From contig CAMWJM010000034.1 of assembly GCA_947174575.1 (NCBI GenBank), positions 1 to 9,208 of the forward strand: 9,208 nucleotides of DNA, written 5' to 3'. Made by a program: the position numbers and the translations under genes. This stretch comes from an uncultured Alistipes sp. GTDB taxonomy: Bacteria; Bacteroidota; Bacteroidia; Bacteroidales; Rikenellaceae. Below the pieces are notes generated by a model that saw nothing but the letters and a program-made list of their open reading frames with translations, was not told where the DNA came from and searched no databases. Positions within the stretch are counted from its first letter, which is position 1, and every line of letters starts with the position of its first letter. This document shows positions 1-6,932 of this stretch, one piece after another.

Positions 1-1
1 A

Positions 2-796
2 TATGTCCGCAACCGCGCGGTGGTGCGGGACGAAACGGTGTTCGAGAAATACTGGGACATGCAGGGGCTTTTTCCCTATCGCAACGTGGATATGTCGGCC
101 ATGCCGCAATCGGTGGCGATCGACCTGGTCGACTCGACCAAAAGCTATCATTGTCCCTACCAGGGGCCGGTGAATCCCCGCGGGAAATACGGCCCGCGCC
201 GCCAGCGCCAGCACCACGGCGTCGACCTGGCGCTGAAGACGGGCGACCCGATCTATGCGACGTTCTGCGGCCGGGTGCGCATCTCGCAGTACAACACGGG
301 CGGCTACGGGCACTTGGTCGTCATCCGCCACGACAACGGTCTGGAGACTTACTACGGGCACTTGTCGGAACGCATGGTGGCTGCGGGGCAGTGGGTCGAG
401 GCGGGGCAGATCATCGGTCTGGGCGGCTCGACGGGCCGTTCGACGGGACCGCATCTGCACTTCGAAACCCGCTACTACGGGCAGTCGTTCGATCCGGAGC
501 GCTTGATCGACTTCCAGAACGGCACGCTGAACCACGAAACGTTTTTGCTGAAAAAATCCTACTTCAGCATCCATTCGAACGCAGGGCAGGATTTCGACGA
601 CGAGATCGCCAACGAGGAGCAGGACAAGCGGGAGCAGATCGAACGGGTCAACATGCGCTACCACACGGTGCGCACGGGCGAGACGCTGGGTCTCATCGCC
701 CGCCGCTACGGAACCACGGTAGCCGCGATCTGCCGGCTGAACAACATGCAGTCGTCGAGCGTGCTGCAGGCAGGGCGGACGATACGCGTAAAATAA
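2..796 (+). CDS. M23 family metallopeptidase with C-terminal LysM domain (5' end missing)
   Basis: The frame is open from the first bases of the window, so the true start lies upstream; the GTG at 20 is only an internal codon. Counting residues from that GTG, the LytM/M23 fold is recognisable: zinc ligands His65 and Asp69 in HHGVDL, His114 in YYGHLS, and the HLH pair His145/His147 in GPHLHFE. Residues about 213-256 form a LysM peptidoglycan-binding repeat (YHTVRTGETLGLIARRYGTT, ending AGRTIRVK). All metal residues are present, so an active endopeptidase cleaving peptide cross-links in the periplasm is expected, with LysM holding it on the wall. A signal peptide cannot be checked. The linker at about 190-212 is acidic and charged. 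The gene converges on the cluster ending at 862 with 65 bases between them; an imperfect hairpin there (AGACAGC/GCCGTCT, about 821-841) could act as a weak shared terminator. Family assignment is sure, exact substrate is not. Confidence 0.93.
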   Translation, partial: YVRNRAVVRDETVFEKYWDMQGLFPYRNVDMSAMPQSVAIDLVDSTKSYHCPYQGPVNPRGKYGPRRQRQHHGVDLALKTGDPIYATFCGRVRISQYNTGGYGHLVVIRHDNGLETYYGHLSERMVAAGQWVEAGQIIGLGGSTGRSTGPHLHFETRYYGQSFDPERLIDFQNGTLNHETFLLKKSYFSIHSNAGQDFDDEIANEEQDKREQIERVNMRYHTVRTGETLGLIARRYGTTVAAICRLNNMQSSSVLQAGRTIRVK

Positions 797-861
797 CAAA
801 CGGCACTACTCAACTGCAGACAGCCGATGCCCTGCCGTCTATGGGTATGGGCGTATTGCGG

Positions 862-1485
862 CTACATGTACCACCCGGAAATCTGCAGATAGCATCTTTT
901 CTCGGCGGTGTCGTCCTTGCGCCACCAGCGGGCCAAGGAAACCCGCACGAGCGTCCCGGCAGGAATCCGTTCGACAGGAGGTTGCAGCCCGACATACGAA
1001 ATGCGGTGGAGTCGTTCGCCGTCGGCATAGACGTATTTCATGCGCCCGGTGATTTCGGAGCGCTGCATCCAAAGATCGACCGACGGCACCCAGAACCCGA
1101 CGCTCCGGTCGGGGATCGCCGCCGAATCGATATAAGCACGTCCGGAATCGCTCCGCTTCAGCAACCCGTCGAACACCGCGGACAGATCGCCGCGCCATAT
1201 AGAGTCAGAGAACTTGCCCCCGAGATAGATTTTCAGATCGGGTAGGGGAATCAGCCCGATCGGCACAGCCGCCAGCACCAGAATATCCTCGACATGAGGC
1301 GGTTCCGTCCGCGGCCGCTCGCGGAACTCGATCTCGTACCACGTGCCGATCTTGAAGAGCGCGGCATCGTCCTGGTTGCGGCCGTCGGACTTCAGCAGGC
1401 GCACGAAGCGCCCGTCGGTGCAGACGCCGCCGACGCAATATTCGGCCCGCATGTGCGTGACGGAGACGACGAGCACCTGGATCAT
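862..1485 (-). CDS. Dual OB-fold domain protein
   Basis: A 207-residue soluble protein with no signal peptide. The N-terminus (LVVSVTHM, then YCVGGVCTDGRFVRLL at about 16-31) and the C-terminus (VRVSLARWW and RCYLQISGWY) resemble the 'dual OB-containing domain' family, small proteins built from two OB folds and presumed to bind nucleic acid or nucleotides. I assign this from remembered pattern, so the family is moderately certain and the function is unknown. It starts only 4 bases after the stop of the DUF488 gene, so the two are surely co-transcribed and probably co-translated. That pairing is the best functional clue: DUF488 would supply a catalytic cysteine-type domain and this protein the substrate-binding partner, which is inference. 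It is the last gene of the leftward cluster that begins at rho. Confidence 0.7.
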   Translation of the reverse strand: MIQVLVVSVTHMRAEYCVGGVCTDGRFVRLLKSDGRNQDDAALFKIGTWYEIEFRERPRTEPPHVEDILVLAAVPIGLIPLPDLKIYLGGKFSDSIWRGDLSAVFDGLLKRSDSGRAYIDSAAIPDRSVGFWVPSVDLWMQRSEITGRMKYVYADGERLHRISYVGLQPPVERIPAGTLVRVSLARWWRKDDTAEKRCYLQISGWYM

Positions 1486-1489
1486 GCAG

Positions 1490-2041
1490 TCAATACGATT
1501 TCTTGGAGGTCAGCGGCAGCGACTGCCCGAACAGATCGACCACGCCGGTGCCTTTGGTCACCTCGGCCATGACCTCCTCCTGGGTCTTGCACCTGTCCCG
1601 CGCGACGATATGGCGGATCGAAAGCCCGTAACGCTCCAGCAGCGCAGCGCCGATCAACTTGCTGCGGTGGCATTGCGCGGGATCGGCTTCGCTGCACATC
1701 AAAGCGATACGATGCTGCTGCGCGGCGGCCTTGCAAATCCGCTCCAGTCCCTCGCCAAAAAGCGGCGACTGCTTCAACGCATCGTAGCGGATGTGCCCCT
1801 GTGCATCGTAGAACGCGCGGTCGGCAGGCACGCCGCCCAACGCATCGCCCATGAAGCCGTAGACGATGCGACGCTCCTTCAACCGACGGCGCAAAGGCTC
1901 CGTGTTGAAATCGGGGTTCCACTTCGAATAGGGCCGGGAGCGCACATCCACGAGGTAGGCGATGCCGAAAGCCTCCAACTCCTCCAAAAACTCGTCGATC
2001 GGCTTGCTGCCGTGTCCTATAGAATAGATCGTCGAATCCAT
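1490..2041 (-). CDS. DUF488 domain-containing protein
   Basis: A 183-residue protein showing the DUF488 hallmarks: TIYSIGHG at the N-terminus (residues 4-11), VDVRSRPYSK at 31-40, and the CSEADPAQCHRS block with Cys116, Cys124, His125 and Arg126. The family is widespread in bacteria and archaea; its biochemical role is not settled, but the conserved Cys/His/Arg block suggests an enzyme. The frame is open upstream to 2281, but I start at the ATG at 2041 because the conserved SIGHG strand must lie near the N-terminus and the upstream residues look like translated spacer. No clear Shine-Dalgarno is seen, as is usual in Bacteroidota. Its stop lies 4 bases before the dual-OB gene. A 91-base gap separates it from the nuclease gene upstream, so it could have its own promoter, though I see no good TAnnTTTG there. 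Confidence 0.88.
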   Translation of the reverse strand: MDSTIYSIGHGSKPIDEFLEELEAFGIAYLVDVRSRPYSKWNPDFNTEPLRRRLKERRIVYGFMGDALGGVPADRAFYDAQGHIRYDALKQSPLFGEGLERICKAAAQQHRIALMCSEADPAQCHRSKLIGAALLERYGLSIRHIVARDRCKTQEEVMAEVTKGTGVVDLFGQSLPLTSKKSY

Positions 2042-2067
2042 AGCTCGAATCGCCGGCAGGGAACCCC

Positions 2068-2126
2068 GGCCACTCCGGGATTTCCAACCGAAGTCCCCGC
2101 CAAGACGAGGCGAGTGCGGGATTTCC
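2068..2126. repeat. Two-copy imperfect repeat in the nuclease/DUF488 gap
   Basis: GGC-N5-CGGGATTTCC occurs twice on the + strand with a 41-base period (2068-2085 and 2109-2126). The five variable bases are CACTC in the first copy and GAGTG in the second, exact reverse complements of each other. Read on the transcribed (-) strand these could pair, and GGCGGGG/CCCGC segments add further pairing. There is no T-run, so it does not look like a standard terminator. It may be an mRNA structure, a processing site, or a copy of a dispersed intergenic repeat. Confidence 0.5.
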
Positions 2127-2132
2127 TTGTAT

Positions 2133-2903
2133 CTACCCGTAAATCTCGTTGAGCAGGCGGGCGAGGCGCAGGCCGCCGCGCAGGAACTGCTGTTCGATAA
2201 TAGGGGCATATTTAGCCACGTAGTCGTAGGATACCTTGGTGCCCTCGGGCGTGAAGTCGTAGATCTCCTTGCAGATGCCATATGTCTCCACGACCCAGTC
2301 CCGCGGTTCGCCGGCCTGCACGAGCACCGCTTCGTCGTCGCCCAGGCGATCGATCTGCTCCTGCCACTCGGTGTAGCTCCAGCGATGCGCGGCTTCGGGA
2401 ACGGCCGTGTCGAAGATCGAATGGAGATTCGAGGGGTTCGAAAACATCATGACCGGCCGCTGGTTGCCGCCGCGATCGCTCAAATGCCCGGTGTGCATGG
2501 GGCAGTGCATGTCGCCGACCAGGTGGATCAACATCTTGAGCGCCAAAGTCTCCTCCTCGGCGGACAACTCCCCGCTCTTGAGCCGCTCGACGAGCGAAGT
2601 GACCGCTTCGAGCACATCGCCGTCGGGATTTCGGGGCATCGTTTCGAGGGTCTCGCCCTCGTCGATGTTCAGGTAATGCCAAGTCTTGGTGTAGGCGTAT
2701 TCGGGCGTATGGCTGGCATTGTCGAGCCAGTTGGCGTAATAGACCAGCGAATGGCCGCCCAGCACCTTGTCGATTTTCTCGGCCGCCTCGGGCGTGAGGT
2801 TGCACTCCGCGATGTAGGCGGTCACGTCGTGGCCCTTCTGGCCCCAGGCCAGCACGTGCTGCGCCGCCAGCAGCCAGCAGGCCAACAAAAGAAGTTTTTT
2901 CAT
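2133..2903 (-). CDS. S1/P1-type zinc-dependent nuclease, exported
   Basis: A 256-residue protein with a clean signal peptide (MKKLLLLACWLLAAQHVLA) predicted to be cleaved before Trp20. In the S1/P1 family the mature N-terminal Trp is itself a zinc ligand, and here all nine expected ligands are found with family spacing: Trp20, His25, Asp61, His76, His127, Asp131, His137, His161 and Asp165 (the core being HLVGDMHCPMH). It should therefore be an active, three-zinc, single-strand-preferring nuclease/3'-nucleotidase in the periplasm or outside the cell, probably for scavenging nucleotides or phosphate. Length is near that of other bacterial members. It begins 14 bases after the rho stop codon, so it is probably co-transcribed with rho. 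Why an exported nuclease shares a transcript with Rho is unclear; there may be no functional link. Confidence 0.93.
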   Translation of the reverse strand: MKKLLLLACWLLAAQHVLAWGQKGHDVTAYIAECNLTPEAAEKIDKVLGGHSLVYYANWLDNASHTPEYAYTKTWHYLNIDEGETLETMPRNPDGDVLEAVTSLVERLKSGELSAEEETLALKMLIHLVGDMHCPMHTGHLSDRGGNQRPVMMFSNPSNLHSIFDTAVPEAAHRWSYTEWQEQIDRLGDDEAVLVQAGEPRDWVVETYGICKEIYDFTPEGTKVSYDYVAKYAPIIEQQFLRGGLRLARLLNEIYG

Positions 2904-2917
2904 GGTCGGAAATCGGT

Positions 2918-4558
<1,641 letters not shown>

Positions 4559-4671
4559 ATATCTCTATTCTGTGTGATTTTCGGGCCGCGGCGAATGCCG
4601 GGCATAGGATTGCCGTACAAGAACGGAGCCTTCGTTCGCACGCGGCCGTCCCTCCCGGGGTTTATCCACGG

Positions 4672-4701
4672 CAAAGATAGTGCATTATTTCGAGTTACAA
4701 A
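4672..4701 (-). promoter_or_regulatory. Bacteroidota-type promoter for rho
   Basis: On the - strand the -7 box reads TATCTTTG (4679 down to 4672), an exact match to TAnnTTTG, and the -33 box reads TTTG (4701 to 4698), with 18 bases between them; the usual spacing is about 19-21. Transcription would start near 4665, giving rho an untranslated leader of roughly 105 bases. The promoter lies just downstream of the leftward terminator at 4704-4739, so rho appears insulated from anything transcribed further upstream. Confidence 0.7.
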
Positions 4702-4703
4702 AT

Positions 4704-4739
4704 AAAAAAGCCCTCCGAATGACATTCGAAAGACTTTTT
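4704..4739 (-). terminator. Strong leftward intrinsic terminator upstream of rho
   Basis: Read on the - strand the arms AAAAAGTCTTTCGAAT and ATTCGGAGGGCTTTTT enclose a 3-base GTC loop and pair over 16 positions without a gap, three of them G-U. The G-U pairs work only in the - strand RNA; on the + strand those positions are mismatches, which fixes the direction. A run of six T follows, then ATTTT. The terminator ends a leftward transcript that must start between about 4740 and 4935, where no annotated gene exists. Confidence 0.8.
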
Positions 4740-4786
4740 CACACACAAACATTAACAATACAAACAATGTATGGCCGAATCTTCAT
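4739..4786 (-). CDS. Possible 15-residue leader peptide (MKIRPYIVCIVNVCV)
   Basis: A short ATG frame whose TGA stop overlaps the first base of the terminator stem at 4704-4739. The peptide is rich in Val, Ile and Cys. Upstream, a partial promoter can be drawn: TTG (4829-4827), 20 bases, then GATCTTTG (4806-4799), which lacks the T of TAnnTTTG. If real, the transcript would begin about 4793 and be nearly leaderless. The arrangement of tiny ORF running into a terminator recalls amino-acid attenuators, but rho is not a branched-chain biosynthesis gene and has its own promoter beyond the terminator. The alternative is a small non-coding RNA of about 90 bases or a chance frame. Confidence 0.3.
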   Translation of the reverse strand: MKIRPYIVCIVNVCV

Positions 4787-4935
4787 TGTTTCCGGCAGCA
4801 AAGATCGTACAAAATCCCCGGCCCGGCAATCCCCATTTTCAGGTATTTTCGCCGCATCTTTTTCGCACTGCAAAACACCAATGACTTGCGGCTCCGGATG
4901 GCGTGGCATTAAATAAAAATTGTTAACTTCGTTGC

Positions 4936-5370
4936 ATGGAAATACGGACAAAAAGATTTGAAGAACTGACAACCGCGGAATTATATGAGATTCTGCGTTG
5001 CCGTGCCGAGGTTTTTATCGTAGAACAAAATTGCGTATATCAAGACCTTGACGATGAAGACAGTCGTTCTACTCATATTTACATAGAAAATAACGGCAAA
5101 ATTCTCGCGTATCTTCGGGTGATAGACCCAGGTGTCAAATATCCGGCTGCCTCGATAGGCAGGGTGCTGACCATGAAAGAGGCGCGAGGCAAAGGTCTCG
5201 CACGTCTTTTGATGGAGGAGGCGATCAAACTTGCAAAAGAAAAATCCCCCGTTGTAAAAATAGAGGCCCAGGCATATCTGCGGGAGTTCTACAAGTCTCT
5301 TGGTTTTACAGCAACTTCAGAGGAATTTATGCTTGAAGGAAGACTACACCTAAGCATGAAATTGGAATAA
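4936..5370 (+). CDS. GNAT family N-acetyltransferase, ElaA-like
   Basis: 144 residues, a usual length for ElaA-type GNAT proteins. The N-terminal half carries the family block LRCRAEVFIVEQNCVYQDLDDED (split here: RCRAEVFIVEQN at about 22-33, then CVYQDLDDED), and the acetyl-CoA pyrophosphate loop is seen as IGRVLTMKEARGKGLARLLM (R/Q-x-x-G-x-G/A motif). A C-terminal AQAYLREFYKSLGF completes the fold. It should transfer an acetyl group from acetyl-CoA to an amine in the cytoplasm; the substrate is unknown for this family. It is the only rightward gene here, in single-gene arrangement, and is visibly AT-richer than the rho cluster, so it may be acquired or simply expressed with a different codon bias. 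TAACTTCG at 4924-4931 weakly resembles a -7 box but lies too near the ATG to be trusted. The ATG at 4936 is the natural start. Confidence 0.9.
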   Translation: MEIRTKRFEELTTAELYEILRCRAEVFIVEQNCVYQDLDDEDSRSTHIYIENNGKILAYLRVIDPGVKYPAASIGRVLTMKEARGKGLARLLMEEAIKLAKEKSPVVKIEAQAYLREFYKSLGFTATSEEFMLEGRLHLSMKLE

Positions 5371-5455
5371 TTATAACCAGTCGCATCGGATAATCGTTCC
5401 TTATTTCAGAAGATCGCCATACATTCCTGCCGCTCGCAGCGAGCGCAACTTCCTC

Positions 5456-5498
5456 AAACGGAGAAAGGACAGCTTGTGGGCTGTCCTTTCTCCGTTTT
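5456..5498 (+). terminator. Hairpin with 18-bp perfect stem after the GNAT gene
   Basis: AAACGGAGAAAGGACAGC (5456-5473) and GCTGTCCTTTCTCCGTTT (5480-5497) are exact reverse complements around a 6-base TTGTGG loop. Four T bases end the right arm on the + strand, three on the - strand, so it could stop transcription from either side. It lies 85 bases after the acetyltransferase stop and is its likely terminator. It sits inside the unexplained element of 5400-5640, so a role in that element's own RNA is an alternative. Confidence 0.7.
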
Positions 5499-5642
5499 GA
5501 GCGGAAAACGATGCCGCATCCGCATTTTGAAGTCGCTGTATATCAATCGCATTGCAAAAGAACGTTCCCGTTGTACCACGCTTTGGCCATGCGCAAAGAA
5601 CGTCGGATTGCTCAACTATTCCAAGAACCTTTCAATACTCTG

Positions 5643-5650
5643 CAAAGGTA
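5643..5650 (-). promoter_or_regulatory. Lone -7-like box TACCTTTG
   Basis: CAAAGGTA on the + strand reads TACCTTTG on the - strand, an exact fit to TAnnTTTG. No TTTG is seen at the proper distance upstream, so the -33 box is missing or degenerate. A start near 5638 would give a leftward RNA across the open element to the hairpin at 5456-5498, about 180 bases. Confidence 0.35.
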
Positions 5651-5783
5651 ATAATATTTTCAAATGTTCTAAACTTCTTTCTGTGGCTTATTCTGTTTTA
5701 AACAATAGTTACCGACAGCGACCGAAGAGGTGAATAGAAAGCAAAATTTGCTTGCAATCAATAAAAACCGCTTTATTTCCATT

Positions 5784-5822
5784 AAAAAATATTTGAGTGT
5801 CAGTAAATTATAGACACTCAAA
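5784..5822 (-). terminator. Intrinsic terminator of the lipoprotein / 91-residue gene pair
   Basis: TTTGAGTGTC (5792-5801) and GACACTCAAA (5813-5822) form a perfect 10-bp stem with an 11-base AT-rich loop. On the - strand the stem is followed by TATTTTTT (5791-5784), a good U-tract. It lies 42 bases after the stop at 5865 and faces the right way to end the leftward accessory operon. Confidence 0.8.
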
Positions 5823-5864
5823 CAGAACTTGTTACGAATAGAAATCACGGTAGACCATCATGTA

Positions 5865-6140
5865 CTATTTCACGATTTTACCAATGATACTTTTCACTTG
5901 TTCGCACAAAACTCCCGGAGTATCGAGTACCCGAGCAATCGTTTGGTTCTTATTTGTCGAGCGAGCAATCTCGGCTTTCAGATTTTGTACTTCACCTGGA
6001 TTGATTCCGGTTTTTTCAAGAAGCGATACGGCTTCATCGATATCCGCCGATGTTAAAGCCGCGATATCTGTTTTCAATTTTTCATTCAATTGAGCCTTTA
6101 CCACATCGGCGGCGGCTCTTACTTTTGCAATATCTGCCAT
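5865..6140 (-). CDS. Unrecognised 91-residue helical protein
   Basis: No family recognised. The protein has no signal peptide or membrane segment, so it is predicted cytoplasmic. It is rich in Ala, Lys, Glu, Asp and Ile and looks almost wholly helical, with breaks near Gly-Ile-Asn-Pro-Gly (about 45-49) and Asp-Thr-Pro-Gly (about 73-76). It contains a single cysteine (79). The ATG at 6140 is 9 bases after the stop of the lipoprotein gene, and a clean terminator follows, so the two are one transcription unit. The tight pairing of a small soluble protein with a lipoprotein is compatible with a two-part system (for instance toxin and immunity, or a secreted protein and its anchor), but nothing in the sequence shows which; this is speculation. 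It is unlikely to be a chance frame given the context and its amino-acid make-up. Confidence 0.75.
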   Translation of the reverse strand: MADIAKVRAAADVVKAQLNEKLKTDIAALTSADIDEAVSLLEKTGINPGEVQNLKAEIARSTNKNQTIARVLDTPGVLCEQVKSIIGKIVK

Positions 6141-6149
6141 AATTATAAT

Positions 6150-6764
6150 TTATTTAAGTTTGCTATCTATTTTTTCAAATGCTGTTTGTGCAGTACTTAG
6201 AATGGAGTCGGCTCTTTGCAGATACCGATCTATCTGCGTATCGATCTTACCCATATCGACAAATCGGGATAATAGTTGTTTCCGTTTCTCTTCCAGAGCA
6301 TTAGCACTATCTATATTCTTCGTTATGGCATCATTCATTTCTCGGGCTGTATTATAATGGGCATGGATAATACCGAGCAGTTTTTCTTTTTCCGCGTTCA
6401 GAGGAATTAAAAGCGAATCTCGTTGCTTCATATAATCCTCTTGTATCAGGTCTGTCAAAGCCTTCAGCGATGCCATACGCTGCGGTAATTCTTCGGTAAT
6501 TGCTTCATTCCAAAACTCAATGGTGCTTGGCATCGCGAACAAATCGTTCAAATAATCCCGATACCATTGTTCTTTCAACCATTTGACTGCCGCTTGTTCT
6601 TTTTCCTTATAAAAAGCATTAATTATTGCGGTATGTCCTTGCTCCAAAGCATCGATCTGTTGTCCCAACAGAACAGACATTTCGACCGTCGCATGAGGAA
6701 TCGATGCGCATGACGATAAACATATCATCATCATTCCCAACAGAAATTTACTAATCCTATTCAT
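6150..6764 (-). CDS. Predicted lipoprotein, helical, function unknown
   Basis: 204 residues. The N-terminus MNRISKFLLGMMMICLSSC is a lipoprotein signal with lipobox LSSC, so Cys19 would be lipidated. Residues after the Cys (ASIPHATVE) lack the acidic stretch that sends Bacteroidota lipoproteins to the cell surface, so a periplasm-facing membrane anchor is more likely. The rest is a run of charged amphipathic helices, probably coiled coil (for example about 115-195, with many Lys, Glu, Gln and Leu). I recognise no domain. Codon use and base composition are AT-richer than in the rho cluster. It heads a two-gene unit with the 91-residue gene 9 bases downstream, behind a -7 box and palindrome at 6788-6822. 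The ATG at 6764 is fixed by the signal peptide. Confidence 0.85.
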   Translation of the reverse strand: MNRISKFLLGMMMICLSSCASIPHATVEMSVLLGQQIDALEQGHTAIINAFYKEKEQAAVKWLKEQWYRDYLNDLFAMPSTIEFWNEAITEELPQRMASLKALTDLIQEDYMKQRDSLLIPLNAEKEKLLGIIHAHYNTAREMNDAITKNIDSANALEEKRKQLLSRFVDMGKIDTQIDRYLQRADSILSTAQTAFEKIDSKLK

Positions 6765-6773
6765 CTGAAATCT

Positions 6774-6932
6774 TTATTTTGATTTTGCAAAGATAGATAC
6801 AAAAGGTGTCAACTTATGACACAAATAAAAATTTGATATAATTTTTAGACCAATAGATTCAGCCAACGCTTTGTATTCGAGTGTATCGCACGTAATGATA
6901 CATTCCTCGTTAATTGTTATACTTCTGTTCAT
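6774..6932 (-). CDS. Small 52-residue protein, translationally coupled to the HTH gene
   Basis: Too short for many gene finders. Its ATG (6932-6930) overlaps the TGA stop of the HTH frame (6931-6929) as ATGA, the classic arrangement for coupled translation. It ends 9 bases before the lipoprotein ATG. The first ~31 residues (MNRSITINEECI... to ...SIGLKII) look like normal coding sequence; the last ~20 (NFYLCHKLTPFVSIFAKSK) overlap a promoter-like box and palindrome and are AT-rich, so the ORF may be a longer gene that was truncated and now reads through spacer. It has no recognised domain and no signal peptide. Since the HTH gene carries an internal stop, the coupling may no longer work. Confidence 0.5.
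   Translation of the reverse strand: MNRSITINEECIITCDTLEYKALAESIGLKIISNFYLCHKLTPFVSIFAKSK
6788..6822 (-). promoter_or_regulatory. Promoter-like -7 box with adjacent palindromic operator candidate
   Basis: On the - strand TATCTTTG (6795-6788) exactly matches TAnnTTTG and would start transcription about 20 bases before the lipoprotein ATG. Immediately upstream lies the perfect palindrome GTGTCA-ACTTA-TGACAC (6806-6822), centred near -31. No TTTG sits at the usual -33 distance, which suggests an activator-dependent or otherwise regulated promoter. Both elements fall within the 3' half of the 52-codon ORF. Confidence 0.5.

Larger units (their letters stand above)
5371..5864. other. Gene-free stretch with an unusual multi-frame-open element
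   Basis: No convincing gene. Contents in order: a GC-rich short hairpin (CGCTC/GAGCG, about 5431-5445), the 18-bp hairpin at 5456-5498, a segment to about 5640 that is open in frames on both strands, a CAAAGGTA box (5643-5650), an AT-rich tract, and the terminator at 5784-5822. On the - strand a frame without ATG near its start is open from 5631 to a TAA at 5401-5403 (76 codons, ending GMYGDLLK); on the + strand an ATG frame runs 5476-5733. Neither has a recognisable domain. The composition changes sharply near 5640, from mixed to AT-rich. Confidence 0.5.

Noticed and set aside
151..1245. 364-codon + strand frame overlapping the peptidase and the dual-OB gene
   Set aside because: Arg/Pro/Ala-rich translation typical of a shifted frame in GC-rich DNA; it overlaps two well-supported genes.
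2042..2281. An 80-codon N-terminal extension of the DUF488 gene
   Set aside because: The extension overlaps the nuclease gene and reads like translated spacer; the conserved SIGHG strand should be near the N-terminus, as it is from the ATG at 2041.
4739..4972. 77-codon - strand frame overlapping the acetyltransferase start
   Set aside because: It begins inside the GNAT gene on the opposite strand and has no recognisable domain; only its last 15 codons are of interest as a possible leader.
5531..5610. Two similar words (CAAAAGAACGTTCC and GCAAAGAACGTCGG) as CRISPR-like repeats
   Set aside because: Only two imperfect short copies with no regular repeat-spacer layout.
5476..5733. 85-codon + strand ATG frame as a protein gene
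   Set aside because: It starts within the terminator loop, crosses a sharp composition change near 5640, and has no domain; kept only as part of the unexplained element.
6807..6812. TTGACA on the - strand as a sigma-70 -35 box
   Set aside because: Bacteroidota promoters do not use this box, no -10 lies 16-18 bases away, and the hexamer is part of the palindrome.
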